A stretch of 64,000 nt of DNA from Cloacimonetes bacterium UBA5614 (GCA_002424605.1 DIKQ01000005.1:552401-616400); one strand, 5' to 3'; shown: positions 51,851 through 61,578, counted from the first letter of the stretch. Translations and numbers: made by a program. Notes: generated by a model not told the origin, from the letters alone.

Positions 51851-53581
51851 ATGGAGAAAAAGTGGGACACGCCACTTCCGCTGGATAACGGCGATTTGCA
51901 GGCAGTCCGGGAAATTTCCAATGAACTCAAATCCCCTCTCCTCGTAGCCGAATTGCTCTTCAGCAAAGGCTACCGCACCATAGAGGAAATCCGCGGGTTC
52001 TTTAATCCTTCCCTGGAAAAACTGCACGACCCCTTTCTGTTTGAACAGATGGACAAAGCCGTTAAACGCATCCTGAAAGCCATTGATGACAAGGAAAACA
52101 TCACGATTTACGGCGATTACGATGTGGACGGCACCACCGCCACAGCTTTGCTCTACCTTGGATTGAAACGCATCGGTGGTATCGTGGATTTTTATATTCC
52201 CCACCGCATGATAGACGGCTACGGGCTTTCACTGAACAGCCTGGACCAGCTCAAAGCGCTGGGCTCCAAGCTGATTATCAGCGTGGACTGCGGAGTGAAC
52301 GCCATCGAGGAAATCACCGCCATCAACGAAATGGGCATGGAAATCATCATCACTGACCATCACAACCCCAAGGAAATCCTGCCCGAGGCATATGCCATCA
52401 TCAACCCCAAGTTGCAGGACTCCCGCTATCCTTTCCAGCACCTGGCAGGCGTCGGGGTTGCCTACAAGCTTTTGATGGCGATTTACCAGCGGCTGGGTAT
52501 CGATACGCAGGAAAACATCCTGAAATATATGGACCTCGTGGCAGTGGGCACCATTGCGGATATCGTCCCCCTCACGGATGAGAACCGCGTCTTTGCCAGC
52601 ATAGGGCTCACCCATCTCAAAGAAAAAAAGAACCTCGGACTGAATGCGCTTACCCAAATCAGCAACCTCAACCAGAAAAACCTGGATACGACGGATATCG
52701 TCTTTGGCATCGCGCCCCGCATCAACGCTGCAGGCAGAATGGGCAGCGCCGCTACGGCGGTGGAACTGCTTATCGCCACCGAGGAAGACAGAAGCATGGA
52801 ACTCGCAGAGGTCATCGAACGGCAAAATTCGCTCCGCCAGCAGGAAGACCAGAAGACCTTCATCGAAGCCTGCGAAATCATTGAAAAGAAATACAAGGAC
52901 ATTACGCACACCTCCTGCATGATAATCAGCTCGGATGACTGGCATCAGGGCGTAATCGGCATCGTGGCATCCAAGCTGGTGGAAAAATATTACCGTCCCG
53001 TAATCATGATTTCCTTCAAGGAAGGTTTCGGATGCGGTTCAGGACGCAGTGTGGCGGACTTTGACCTATTCGGCGCGCTCAAGAAAACGGAGCACAACCT
53101 GCACAGCTTCGGAGGCCATAAATACGCAGTGGGACTCACCATCTACCAGGAATACATTGACCGCTTTGAAAACGAGCTCAGCCGCTATGTCACAGAGAAC
53201 CTGCAGTTGGACAAGATTAAGCAACCGGTCAAAATAGACCACGAACTGGAACTGTATGACGCTAATGACACGCTGATGGAATGGATGGAGCGCTTTGCCC
53301 CCTTCGGTCCCGAAAACCAGCACCCCGTCTTTATGACCAATCAGGTAAATATCGCCAGCTATCCCTATAACGTCGGACGCAATCATCTCAAGCTGAAAGT
53401 GGTCAAAAACGGCGTTTCCCTTGACCTGATTGGCTATAACATGGGTGATTTTTTACCGCTTTTAAAGAAAAATTCCCTGATAGACATTGCCTACACGCTG
53501 GAGTATAACAGATTTGGCAATAAAACCACCATACAGGGCAAGCTCAAGGACATCAGGATTCATAACAACCACCACGGATGA
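51851..53581 (+). CDS. recJ: Single-stranded-DNA-specific exonuclease RecJ
   Basis: 576 residues, normal for the family. The DHH phosphoesterase motifs are intact: YGDYDVDGTTATALL, ISVDCGVNAIEEI, ITDHHNPKE and AGVGVAYKLL; the DHHA1 domain has SFGGHKYAVGL and the C-terminal OB fold has FAPFGPENQHPVFM. It digests single-stranded DNA 5'-3' in recombination and repair. No good SD is visible upstream (AGTATTATG only). The next gene overlaps by 4 bp (ATGA). Confidence 0.97.
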   Translation: MEKKWDTPLPLDNGDLQAVREISNELKSPLLVAELLFSKGYRTIEEIRGFFNPSLEKLHDPFLFEQMDKAVKRILKAIDDKENITIYGDYDVDGTTATALLYLGLKRIGGIVDFYIPHRMIDGYGLSLNSLDQLKALGSKLIISVDCGVNAIEEITAINEMGMEIIITDHHNPKEILPEAYAIINPKLQDSRYPFQHLAGVGVAYKLLMAIYQRLGIDTQENILKYMDLVAVGTIADIVPLTDENRVFASIGLTHLKEKKNLGLNALTQISNLNQKNLDTTDIVFGIAPRINAAGRMGSAATAVELLIATEEDRSMELAEVIERQNSLRQQEDQKTFIEACEIIEKKYKDITHTSCMIISSDDWHQGVIGIVASKLVEKYYRPVIMISFKEGFGCGSGRSVADFDLFGALKKTEHNLHSFGGHKYAVGLTIYQEYIDRFENELSRYVTENLQLDKIKQPVKIDHELELYDANDTLMEWMERFAPFGPENQHPVFMTNQVNIASYPYNVGRNHLKLKVVKNGVSLDLIGYNMGDFLPLLKKNSLIDIAYTLEYNRFGNKTTIQGKLKDIRIHNNHHG

Positions 53582-54426
53582 TTATGCGAAATTTTTCCGG
53601 CGCTGTTTATCTGTTCCTGCTCGCCAGCTTTCTGCTGACAGTGCTGGCAGCCTGTTCCGGCATTGAATCCGGCAGGAAGATTGTCCCCGTTTCACTGCAG
53701 GTCTCAGACCGGCTGGTACTGCCCTTCAGCGTGGAAAAAGCCTTGCTGGACATGCGTAGCGGCACCCTTTACCTGCTGGAGAAGAGTCGCCCCAATATCC
53801 AGCTTTACCGCAACGGCCAGCTGGTCAACACCCTCGGCGGCTTTGGCAGTGACCGTTCCAACTTCCAGAAACTCAGCGACATTGCCCTGGACTCTGACGG
53901 CAACCTGCTGGCTTTGGATGAATTCACCCGTCTGGTCCGCAAGTATAACCCGGAAGGCAAATGGATTACTGACATCGAACTGCCGGGATTCAGCCAGCCC
54001 TCCCGTTTCTGCGCCACTGCGGAAAGCGACCTGATTGTCTATGACGCCGCTACCAAGGAACTGAAGCGCATCTCCGGCTTTGACGGCAGGATGATGTTCA
54101 GCTTCGGCAGGTTCCAGGTGGAAAGCGTTTCCCATATTTCCGCCAACCGGGAAGAGATTGCCGTCACATCAGAAACCGGCGGACGTACCGTGCTGTTTTC
54201 TTCCATGGGGATGCATCTGGAGGATTACCCCGGCCAGATGGCGGTTGACCAGTTTATGAACAGGTATATATTCAAAGACGGTGCTCTGCGCCTGCAGGGA
54301 CAGGACGTCATCCTTCCCCTGGGCTGGCAGGATGCGGAAGTGAAGATTTTGCCCTCCCAGCGGGCTCTGATTCTGGTAAAAGACAACACTGTGCTGACTA
54401 TAACCCCCATCTATGGAAACAGGTGA
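53578..54426 (+). CDS. Lipoprotein with NHL-like six-bladed propeller
   Basis: 282 residues from the ATG overlapping the recJ stop; an ATG at 53584 is an alternative. The lipobox VLAAC places it in the envelope. The mature protein has propeller-type repeats (KLSDIALDSDGNLLALDEFT, VRKYNPEGKWI) as in NHL or 6-bladed beta-propeller lipoproteins. Function unknown. The following gene, lnt, is needed for lipoprotein maturation in Gram-negative bacteria and starts 5 bp after this stop. Confidence 0.8.
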   Translation: MIMRNFSGAVYLFLLASFLLTVLAACSGIESGRKIVPVSLQVSDRLVLPFSVEKALLDMRSGTLYLLEKSRPNIQLYRNGQLVNTLGGFGSDRSNFQKLSDIALDSDGNLLALDEFTRLVRKYNPEGKWITDIELPGFSQPSRFCATAESDLIVYDAATKELKRISGFDGRMMFSFGRFQVESVSHISANREEIAVTSETGGRTVLFSSMGMHLEDYPGQMAVDQFMNRYIFKDGALRLQGQDVILPLGWQDAEVKILPSQRALILVKDNTVLTITPIYGNR

Positions 54427-54431
54427 GATGC

Positions 54432-55961
54432 ATGAAGAAATCCCTGCCTGTCCTGCTTAGCGCTGTCCTGCTCGGAGTCTCCAGACTGCCGTTTTTCAGC
54501 GGCTGGCTGGCGTTCGTCGCTCTTGTTCCAATCCTGTTTTATTTCGAGAAGGAAAGACATACCTGGAAAGAACTTGTCCGCGACGCCTTTGTCTTCAGCA
54601 CGGTTTTTTTCTGCATCTGGATGCACTGGATTTACGGAGTTACAGGACCCGGCTTTGCAGGCATCATCCTGTTTTACATCGCCTATTATTTTCTGGTGTT
54701 TGCCGCAGTGCAACTGGTCTGGCAAAAGCTGCCCCGCTATCGCTACATCGGCTTTGTGCTCATCTTCCTCACCTTTGAGCATCTGCAAAATTACTCGGAA
54801 TTACGTTTCTCCTGGCTCAACCTGGGCTATGCACTATCCGACTACACCGTGCTTCTGCAGGCAGCCGACCTGGGGGGAGTGGTCCTTCTCTCGCTGTTCA
54901 TCCTGCTGATAAACGTCTTTGTTTACAAGCTCCTGCAGCGCAGATGGCATTACTTCATCTGGATTGCAGTCCTGATGGCGGTCTGGACCGGATATGGCAT
55001 CTGGTGCCTGAAGACCCTTCCCATGACCAAAACCGACGAAAGCGTCACCATTATGCAACCCAGCATTTTGCAGGAGGACAAGTGGGAAGAGGAGCAGTTT
55101 GACAAGCTATACCAAAGATACCTGCAGCTTTCCGAACAGGCAGCCCAGAGCGGAACGAAGCTCCTCATCTGGCCCGAGGCTGCCATGCCTGCCTATGTCC
55201 TGCGCCAGAGCAATATGAAAGCCCTTGTGCAGGATGTCCCTGACAGGTATGGTCTGGAGCTGTTTACCGGCTTTCCGGACGTTTTGCCCGCACCCGGAGA
55301 TTACCCCGGAGGCGCATATTATTACAATGCCGCCACTATGTTCCGTCCTTATCGGATGCCGGACAAACCCTACTACAAGATTGTCCTGGTGCCGGTTGCC
55401 GAGAGAATGCCTTATATGAACATCCTCCCCTTCCTGTGGAAGCTCCAGTTCGGCCAGGCAAACTGGGAATTCGGCACTGAATATATGTATTACGAGAGCG
55501 GCAATGTTGTCTTTTCACCCCAGATATGCTTTGAAATCGCCTTTGCCGGACTCAACCGGAAAATGTCCTTCCGCAACCTTGGGGAAGGAAACGGCGGAAA
55601 GCCAGCCAAGATAGATTTTTTGGTCAACATCACCAACGACGCCTGGTTCGGCAAGTCCGTCGGACCCTGGATTCACGCTATGCTGACCAAGTTTCGAGCC
55701 ATCGAGAACCGCATTCAGATATACCGCAGCGCCAATACCGGCATTTCCATGGCAGTGGACCCTCTGGGCAGAATCGTTGAGCAGACTTCTCTCTATGAAG
55801 TCACCAATATATCCCCGCCCCTTTACAGATGCGCCAAAGTCCCCCTTTTCTACCACATTTACTGGTGGCCTCTGGTTATCTGCCTGCTGGCTGCCCTGCT
55901 CATCCTTATCGCGCTTATTAAAAGAAGAACTCCTATCCAGGCGAAAGGAGAACATAGATGA
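54432..55961 (+). CDS. lnt: Apolipoprotein N-acyltransferase
   Basis: 509 residues from the ATG at 54432; an in-frame GTG at 54423 is possible. About seven transmembrane helices surround a nitrilase domain with the catalytic triad: Glu in LLIWPEAAMPAY, Lys in YYKIVLVPVAERMPY and Cys in FSPQICFEIAF, followed by VNITNDAWFG. It adds the N-terminal acyl chain to lipoproteins. The MerR-like gene overlaps its end by 4 bp. Confidence 0.95.
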   Translation: MKKSLPVLLSAVLLGVSRLPFFSGWLAFVALVPILFYFEKERHTWKELVRDAFVFSTVFFCIWMHWIYGVTGPGFAGIILFYIAYYFLVFAAVQLVWQKLPRYRYIGFVLIFLTFEHLQNYSELRFSWLNLGYALSDYTVLLQAADLGGVVLLSLFILLINVFVYKLLQRRWHYFIWIAVLMAVWTGYGIWCLKTLPMTKTDESVTIMQPSILQEDKWEEEQFDKLYQRYLQLSEQAAQSGTKLLIWPEAAMPAYVLRQSNMKALVQDVPDRYGLELFTGFPDVLPAPGDYPGGAYYYNAATMFRPYRMPDKPYYKIVLVPVAERMPYMNILPFLWKLQFGQANWEFGTEYMYYESGNVVFSPQICFEIAFAGLNRKMSFRNLGEGNGGKPAKIDFLVNITNDAWFGKSVGPWIHAMLTKFRAIENRIQIYRSANTGISMAVDPLGRIVEQTSLYEVTNISPPLYRCAKVPLFYHIYWWPLVICLLAALLILIALIKRRTPIQAKGEHR

Positions 55962-56356
55962 AGAAGTACTATTACACCATCGGTGAAGTGAGCAACCTCC
56001 TTGACCTCAAGCCCTACGTTATCCGTTACTGGGAAACGGAATTCCCCCAGCTCAGGCCCCGCAAGGAACACGGACGCAACCGCCAGTACACTGAGGAGCA
56101 CATTGAGCTCCTGCGCAAAATCAAGGACATGCTCTACACCCAGAAATTCACCATAGACGGAGCCCGCCAAAAGCTGAAGAATGCCCGGAAAGCGCCTGAA
56201 CAACTGGAAATCGACCTGTTTGCAGCACCTCAGACCGTTGAAGTGCACACTCTTGACAAGAATGACAAAGCCAGGCTGATAAAGAAACTGACCGATATGA
56301 AAGCCGGGATTTCCCGCTTCGTCTCAACCGTAAAAAACACCCGAGTGGAGAAATAG
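55958..56356 (+). CDS. MerR-family transcriptional regulator
   Basis: 132 residues. The N-terminal MerR helix-turn-helix and wing are clear (YYTIGEVSNLLDLKPYVIRY, LRPRKEHGRNRQYTEEHI). The rest is a short helix and no metal- or drug-binding cysteines are present, so it is of the small MerR type often found near lnt/glyQ in other phyla. It overlaps lnt and touches glyQ directly, so it is probably a housekeeping gene in the operon rather than a local switch. Confidence 0.93.
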   Translation: MKKYYYTIGEVSNLLDLKPYVIRYWETEFPQLRPRKEHGRNRQYTEEHIELLRKIKDMLYTQKFTIDGARQKLKNARKAPEQLEIDLFAAPQTVEVHTLDKNDKARLIKKLTDMKAGISRFVSTVKNTRVEK

Positions 56357-57235
56357 ATGACCTTTCAAAACATCATCCTGACCCTGCAGAAATACTGGGC
56401 TGAACAGGGCTGCAACCTGGTCCAGCCCTATGATATGGAAATGGGCGCTGGCACTTTCCATCCCGCCACCTTTTTCGGAGCTTTGGGCAGTAAACCCTCT
56501 TCCGTGGCATATCCGCAAGCCTGCCGCCGTCCCAAGGACGGACGTTATGGCGAAAACCCCAACCGCCTGCAGCACTACTACCAGTTCCAGGTGATTATCA
56601 AGCCCTCGCCTGACGATATCCAGAACCTTTACCTGAAAAGCCTTGCTGCCATCGGCATCGAGATTGAGAAGCATGACATCCGTTTCGTGGAAGATGACTG
56701 GGAATCACCCACTCTGGGCGCTTGGGGACTGGGCTGGGAAGTTTGGCTGGATGGCATGGAAATCAGCCAGTTCACCTATTTCCAGCAAGTGGGAAGCGTG
56801 GACTGCCTGCCCGTGAGCGTGGAGCTCACCTACGGACTGGAACGCCTTGCCATGTACATCCAGAACGTCGATGATTACCGTCAGCTCAGGTGGAACGACA
56901 CCACCCTCTACGAAGAGCTGTTCTTCCACCGCGAGGTGGAGTATTCTCATTACAACTTCGACGGAGCGGACACCGCCATGCTGTTTGACAGATTTACCAA
57001 AAGCGAAGCAGAATGCAACGCCCTCATCGCCAAAAAGCTGGTATATCCCGCTTATGACGAATTGCTCAAGTGCTCGCATACCTTTAATTTACTTGATGCG
57101 CGCGGCGTTATCAGCGTTACGGAAAGACAGGCTTACATCGGCAGAATCCGCAATCTGGCACGGCTTTGCGCCACCACTTACATGGATAAATTCGGAGCGG
57201 ACAAGGTTAAACCATGGCAGAAAAGCAAGCGATAG
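56357..57235 (+). CDS. glyQ: Glycyl-tRNA synthetase alpha subunit
   Basis: 292 residues. The alpha subunit of the bacterial alpha2beta2 enzyme, with class II aminoacyl-tRNA synthetase motifs: MEMGAGTFHPATFFGALG, RPKDGRYGENPNRLQHYYQF, ESPTLGAWGLGWEVWLDGME and VELTYGLERLAMY. The ATG follows the MerR stop immediately. The beta subunit gene glyS, usually next, is not here: a palindromic element and an unrelated gene follow. Confidence 0.97.
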   Translation: MTFQNIILTLQKYWAEQGCNLVQPYDMEMGAGTFHPATFFGALGSKPSSVAYPQACRRPKDGRYGENPNRLQHYYQFQVIIKPSPDDIQNLYLKSLAAIGIEIEKHDIRFVEDDWESPTLGAWGLGWEVWLDGMEISQFTYFQQVGSVDCLPVSVELTYGLERLAMYIQNVDDYRQLRWNDTTLYEELFFHREVEYSHYNFDGADTAMLFDRFTKSEAECNALIAKKLVYPAYDELLKCSHTFNLLDARGVISVTERQAYIGRIRNLARLCATTYMDKFGADKVKPWQKSKR

Positions 57236-57258
57236 ATTTTTACGCCATATCTTTTTAC

Positions 57259-57358
57259 CTGTTTCTTCCCTGCTTGATAGGAGAACAATACGGGAACGAT
57301 GCGAGGAGAATCTCCCCGTATCCTCCTCGTTGTCTCCTCTCATCAGGCAGGATGAAAC
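57259..57358. repeat. 11-bp-phased palindromic intergenic element, family B copy 2 (inverted)
   Basis: Seven 11-bp units from 57276 to 57352: GATAGGAGAAC, AATACGGGAAC, GATGCGAGGAG, AATCTCCCCGT, ATCCTCCTCGT, TGTCTCCTCTC, ATCAGGCAGGA. Its reverse complement matches the copy at 39452. The left arm is TTTCTTCCCTGCTTG and the right arm CATCAGGCAGGATGAAA. It stands between glyQ and the next gene. Confidence 0.85.
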
Positions 57359-57370
57359 CAAGGGGGAAAT

Positions 57371-58042
57371 ATGAAACATATTGACTGGCAGGCAGTTGCC
57401 ACGCAGACGCGGGAGTTGTTTCCCGAGGTGGTGCAGATTGCCTCTTACAGCAGAAACCGCTGGATACTGGTCTTCAATGAGGAAGCGGAGAGTTTTTTGA
57501 ACACCTTCCATCCCCTGACCCGGATTATTCACAGGCACAAGCTGCCCATTCCCCTGATTGTAAGCGTAGGCTTTATCCGAAGCTCGCTGGACAGCTATCC
57601 CCTGGAATTTCTGGATATCCAGAACGATTACACCAGTCTTTATGCGGTGGAAGACGTTGTTTCGGGACTCAGGTTTGACGCCAATGACGTGCGGCTGGAG
57701 ATTGAACGGGAACTGCGCAGCAAATGGCTGCTGACCCGTCTGGCAGCACTCGATTACAGCCACAAACCCCAACGGCTCTATGGCATCCTTGAGGAGTCCT
57801 TTACGGCTCTGCTGCCTGTGTTCAAAGGGTTTTGCCATCTGGCAGGCAGGGCAGTGCCCGGCGATATGGAATCACTTCTGACCCAGCTGGAGGAAATCCT
57901 GCGGACAGAACTGAGAGCCTTCCGCTTCATTGCCGGTCAAAAGAGCGCCCCCTCCCAGACTCTGACAGCCAACCTTTTTAACGACTATCTGCGCGCCCTG
58001 AACCTCTGCATCGACACGATTGACGGCTGGGAGTTATCATGA
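57371..58042 (+). CDS. Protein of unknown function resembling the C-half of a nucleotidyltransferase family
   Basis: 223 residues, no signal peptide, mainly alpha-helical. It contains SSLDSYPLEFLDIQNDYTSL and LRLEIERELRSKWLLTR-like helices, resembling uncharacterised nucleotidyltransferase-domain proteins with the pattern PIEFLDIK...LR.Q.E.ELR.K. The catalytic GSxxxGxxD motif of active members is not visible. AGGGGG precedes the ATG. The stop overlaps the next gene by 4 bp, so the two products probably work together. Confidence 0.65.
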   Translation: MKHIDWQAVATQTRELFPEVVQIASYSRNRWILVFNEEAESFLNTFHPLTRIIHRHKLPIPLIVSVGFIRSSLDSYPLEFLDIQNDYTSLYAVEDVVSGLRFDANDVRLEIERELRSKWLLTRLAALDYSHKPQRLYGILEESFTALLPVFKGFCHLAGRAVPGDMESLLTQLEEILRTELRAFRFIAGQKSAPSQTLTANLFNDYLRALNLCIDTIDGWELS

Positions 58043-58815
58043 TTAAAACATTTAATGAACTCCTCAACGAGAATGAGCCTATTCTCGCCCTCGCCGTCCA
58101 TAACGGGCACGAAATGAACCCCGACCTGCTGAAGATGTGCGGTATCAGCGAAGCTGACAGACTGCGGGAGGAAGACCCCTTTACAGACATCTTTGCCAGT
58201 GAGTTTGCCAACAAAATGATTGTCTATACCAGCCGCTTCACGGTTGATTTGAACCGTAAGCGCGAACTGGCTGTGTATCAGAGCCCGGAGGACTGCTGGG
58301 GCTTGCCTGTCCGTCTCTCCGCCATTCCGGATGAACTGATGACCGAACTGCTGAGGGACTATGGACAGTGGTATTCCATTTTGACCTTCACCATCCAGCG
58401 GATGCTGGAAAAAAACCCCTTCCTGCTGATTCTGGACCTGCATTCCTATAACCACCGCAGACTCGGTCCCGAAGCGCCGGCAGACCCTCAGGATGATAAT
58501 CCCGACATTATCCTGGGCAGAAACAATATGCCGCAGGATTTCTATCCCTGGGTGGAACACCTGCGCAGTGATTTAAACCGGAAACCGATTGGGGATTATG
58601 ACCTGGATTGCAGGATAGACGTCAAGTTTACCGGTGGCTGGGTTTCCCGCTGGATTCACCAGACTTTTCCCGGCCAGGTGCTCTGCCTGGCAGTTGAGTT
58701 CAAGAAAATATTCATGGATGAATGGACGGGGGTAGTGGATACTCCCCTGCAGATGAAGCTGGCAAAGCTTTTCCGCCAGGCGGTGGAACGCAGCAAAAGC
58801 GAACTTTTCAAGTGA
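58039..58815 (+). CDS. N-formylglutamate amidohydrolase-like protein
   Basis: 258 residues. Features of the FGase/HutG2 zinc amidohydrolase family are visible: AVHNGHEMNP, REEDPFTDIF, RFTVDLNRKRELAVY and LILDLHSYNHR, with candidate metal ligands His21 and His24 and the Glu/Asp of REEDP. Members hydrolyse N-formylglutamate or act on other amide or peptide substrates. No histidine-degradation genes are nearby, so the substrate is open. Its start overlaps the previous stop (ATGA). Confidence 0.85.
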   Translation: MIKTFNELLNENEPILALAVHNGHEMNPDLLKMCGISEADRLREEDPFTDIFASEFANKMIVYTSRFTVDLNRKRELAVYQSPEDCWGLPVRLSAIPDELMTELLRDYGQWYSILTFTIQRMLEKNPFLLILDLHSYNHRRLGPEAPADPQDDNPDIILGRNNMPQDFYPWVEHLRSDLNRKPIGDYDLDCRIDVKFTGGWVSRWIHQTFPGQVLCLAVEFKKIFMDEWTGVVDTPLQMKLAKLFRQAVERSKSELFK

Positions 58816-58834
58816 TATAAATCTATGGTAACCC

Positions 58835-61573
58835 ATGCATAAGTTCAGGAAGAAACGGGCAATATTCAGCTACTTTGTACTGGCGTATCTGCTCGTGGTG
58901 ATTGTTTTTACCATTTACCGCTACTACGATGAAAGCGGTAAACTGAACGAAATCATCCGCAACCGCCTGCATAACGGCGCTGCGATGATTAAATACGTGA
59001 TGCCAGCCGGATATTTTGACAGGGCTATAGACCGCAATTCCATACCCCAGAACGAATTTGACCGGTACACCGAACTTCTGAGCCAGGCAACCTGGGAAAA
59101 CCATTTCCGTTACCTCTATGCGCTGAAGGAAGAGGATGGCAAGTTCTACTTTATCGCTAACAGTATGACCAAAAAGGAAATCAGCGAGAAGAAATATGAC
59201 CCCTACTGGATGGAATATGAGGAAGCTCCGCCTGCCCTGCTCAAAGCCCACAAGACCCATAAGGCGGTTTATGCCAAAGTAACCGACCGCTGGGGAACCT
59301 TCTACTCCGTCTTTTACCCGGAATATTCACCCTCCGGGCAATACTACATCGTAGGAGCAGATTACGACTTCCAGTTTATGAAGGATTCGCTGAACAGCAT
59401 CCTGACCAGCGCAGTCCTGCAAGCGCTTATCCTCCTCATCCTGCTGTTCCTGATTTATATCACCCTCAGCCGTCTGCAAAAGCATTACATAAGAAGGCTG
59501 CAATACAGCAATACAGTGAATGAAGCCGCTCCCATCGGAGTTATGAGCCTGCAGCCGGACGGCACCATCGATTATGTGAACCCGGTTTTTGCCAATCTCA
59601 TCGGACTCTCCGTCGGTTATCTGGAAGGGCAGAATATCCATGAAGACCTGGGTTTTGACCGCAATGACGAGCTGATTAACCGCATCCGCCTCTGCCTGAT
59701 GCGCCAAATCAGCTGGCAGGGAGAATTCCGCAATCTTTCACTCAGCGGCAAGGATTACTGGGTCAATGCCATCATAAACTATATCCAGCCGGAACAGGAA
59801 GGCAAGGCGATGGTCAATGTCTTTGCCTCTGATGTAACGACCCAGATGAAATCACGCATTTCCCTGCATCAGCACAACAAGGTTCTGGACTACCTTTCCG
59901 AAGCCATCCATACCCTTCTGGCAAACCCCGATTTAGCCAAGACCCTGCCGGAAGTGCTTTCCCGCTATGGACAAATCCTGGGAAAAAGCCAGGTCTCCAT
60001 CCTGACCAACAGGGAAGACAGCTACGAAATCCTGGCAAACTGGGTATGCACTGCCCCTGCGGACAGCAGCATCCCCGTCAATATGTTCTCGCGCATGCAA
60101 AAACCGAAATACACCGATTGGGAAGCAAGCATGAAGAACGGCGGGATTCTGGGCGGGGAGTCATATGAATTCCCCATCTCCCTGATAACCCTTGCACGCA
60201 TCCAGAACCCCGGAGTATTGCATCTTTGTCCCATCTTCTGCGATGAAAAATACTGGGGCATAATCGTATCGCTCCAGACCCAGAGAGAAGAGATTATTGA
60301 GGACGAACTGGAACATACCCTGATGAAATCAGTGGCAGACAGCATTGGCAGTGCCATCAGGCGCAGCGAGATTGACCTGGCGCTCAGGCAGTCTGTGGAC
60401 GCCAAGACCCGTTTTCTCAGTTCCATGAGTCACGAAATCCGCACTCCCCTCAATGGCGTTATCGGCATGATAAACCTTCTGGAATCCACCAACCTTACAC
60501 CGGAGCAGAAAGACTTCATAGAAGCCATCAGGGTTTCCGGCAGACTGCTGATGAACCTGATAAACAACATCCTGGACGTATCACGCATTGAGGCAGGAAA
60601 AGCCCTTCTCCGCAACGACCCTGTCGCTTTGGTATCCTGCATCCAGTCTGCCATCAACGTGGTAAGCTATGAGTTAAAGGAAAAGAAGCTGACTCTGGAG
60701 ACGCATTTTGACCCCCGTCTGCCCAATGTCATCCAGGGCGATGAAACCCGCATCAAACAAATACTCATCAACCTTCTGCACAACTCCGTCAAATTCACGG
60801 ACAGCGGAAGCATAAAAGTAAGCGTGGACAGGGTCGGCAAGCGGAAAATCCGCTTCACTGTATCAGACACCGGCGTGGGCATGACTGCCGAGCAGGTGCG
60901 TCACATTTTCGAGCCTTTCTACCAATCAGGACCCCTGTCTCAAAGACTGAAAGGCACCGGTTTGGGACTGGCAATTTCCAAACAGCTGGTGGAGCTGATG
61001 AACGGTGAAATCACTGTGGAAAGCGAGCCGGAAGTAGGAACTTCCGTGATTATCTCTCTGGATCTGCCCATTTTGGACGACACCATCACCTTCAGCGAAG
61101 TCCCCGCAGAGCAGGTTGCAGAATCCGTCCAGGCTAACGGGCAGTCAACGTATCATGGATTAATCGCCGTTTTACCGGGGGATGACCTGGACGACAAAGT
61201 ATTGCAAAACTTCCTGACCAGCAAAGGCTTTGAGCAGAAGCTCATCAACGATTTCCCCACCCTGCTGGCTGAGGTCACTAACCCACAAGTCAGGCTCGCT
61301 ATCGTAAACATTGCGGAAAACAGCCCGGACCAAAATGCCCTGATTACTGAACTGAAGAAGGCTTACCGTGAGTTTCCCGACAAGTTCTGGTTTATCCTGA
61401 CCCGCCGGAAGACCGGAGAATTGCTCGACCCCGATTTCCCCACCGACAAGGTAGTGGTTTTACCCAAGCCGATTGATTTTGACCAGACCCTGCTATACCT
61501 TGAAAAAGTCTTCCACAGCAAAGATAAACAGCACCCAGCCGTCAGCTTCGGAATGAAGCTGGAGAAGCACTGA
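58835..61573 (+). CDS. Multi-domain sensor histidine kinase with degenerate receiver domain
   Basis: 912 residues. TM helices lie at about 9-27 and 190-210, enclosing a 160-residue extracytoplasmic sensor (YLYALKEEDGKFYFIANSMT is PDC/dCache-like). A PAS domain (about 225-335), a GAF-like domain (about 345-510), HisKA with H533 (FLSSMSHEIRTPLNGVIGM) and HATPase (GDETRIKQILINLLHNSVKF, GTGLGLAISKQLVE) follow. The last 120 residues fold like a receiver but the phosphoacceptor Asp is replaced (LAIVNI where DxxLxDI is expected); the KP motif (VVLPKPIDF) is kept. The SD is weak. The output partner is not adjacent. Confidence 0.92.
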   Translation: MHKFRKKRAIFSYFVLAYLLVVIVFTIYRYYDESGKLNEIIRNRLHNGAAMIKYVMPAGYFDRAIDRNSIPQNEFDRYTELLSQATWENHFRYLYALKEEDGKFYFIANSMTKKEISEKKYDPYWMEYEEAPPALLKAHKTHKAVYAKVTDRWGTFYSVFYPEYSPSGQYYIVGADYDFQFMKDSLNSILTSAVLQALILLILLFLIYITLSRLQKHYIRRLQYSNTVNEAAPIGVMSLQPDGTIDYVNPVFANLIGLSVGYLEGQNIHEDLGFDRNDELINRIRLCLMRQISWQGEFRNLSLSGKDYWVNAIINYIQPEQEGKAMVNVFASDVTTQMKSRISLHQHNKVLDYLSEAIHTLLANPDLAKTLPEVLSRYGQILGKSQVSILTNREDSYEILANWVCTAPADSSIPVNMFSRMQKPKYTDWEASMKNGGILGGESYEFPISLITLARIQNPGVLHLCPIFCDEKYWGIIVSLQTQREEIIEDELEHTLMKSVADSIGSAIRRSEIDLALRQSVDAKTRFLSSMSHEIRTPLNGVIGMINLLESTNLTPEQKDFIEAIRVSGRLLMNLINNILDVSRIEAGKALLRNDPVALVSCIQSAINVVSYELKEKKLTLETHFDPRLPNVIQGDETRIKQILINLLHNSVKFTDSGSIKVSVDRVGKRKIRFTVSDTGVGMTAEQVRHIFEPFYQSGPLSQRLKGTGLGLAISKQLVELMNGEITVESEPEVGTSVIISLDLPILDDTITFSEVPAEQVAESVQANGQSTYHGLIAVLPGDDLDDKVLQNFLTSKGFEQKLINDFPTLLAEVTNPQVRLAIVNIAENSPDQNALITELKKAYREFPDKFWFILTRRKTGELLDPDFPTDKVVVLPKPIDFDQTLLYLEKVFHSKDKQHPAVSFGMKLEKH

Positions 61574-61578
61574 CAGCA

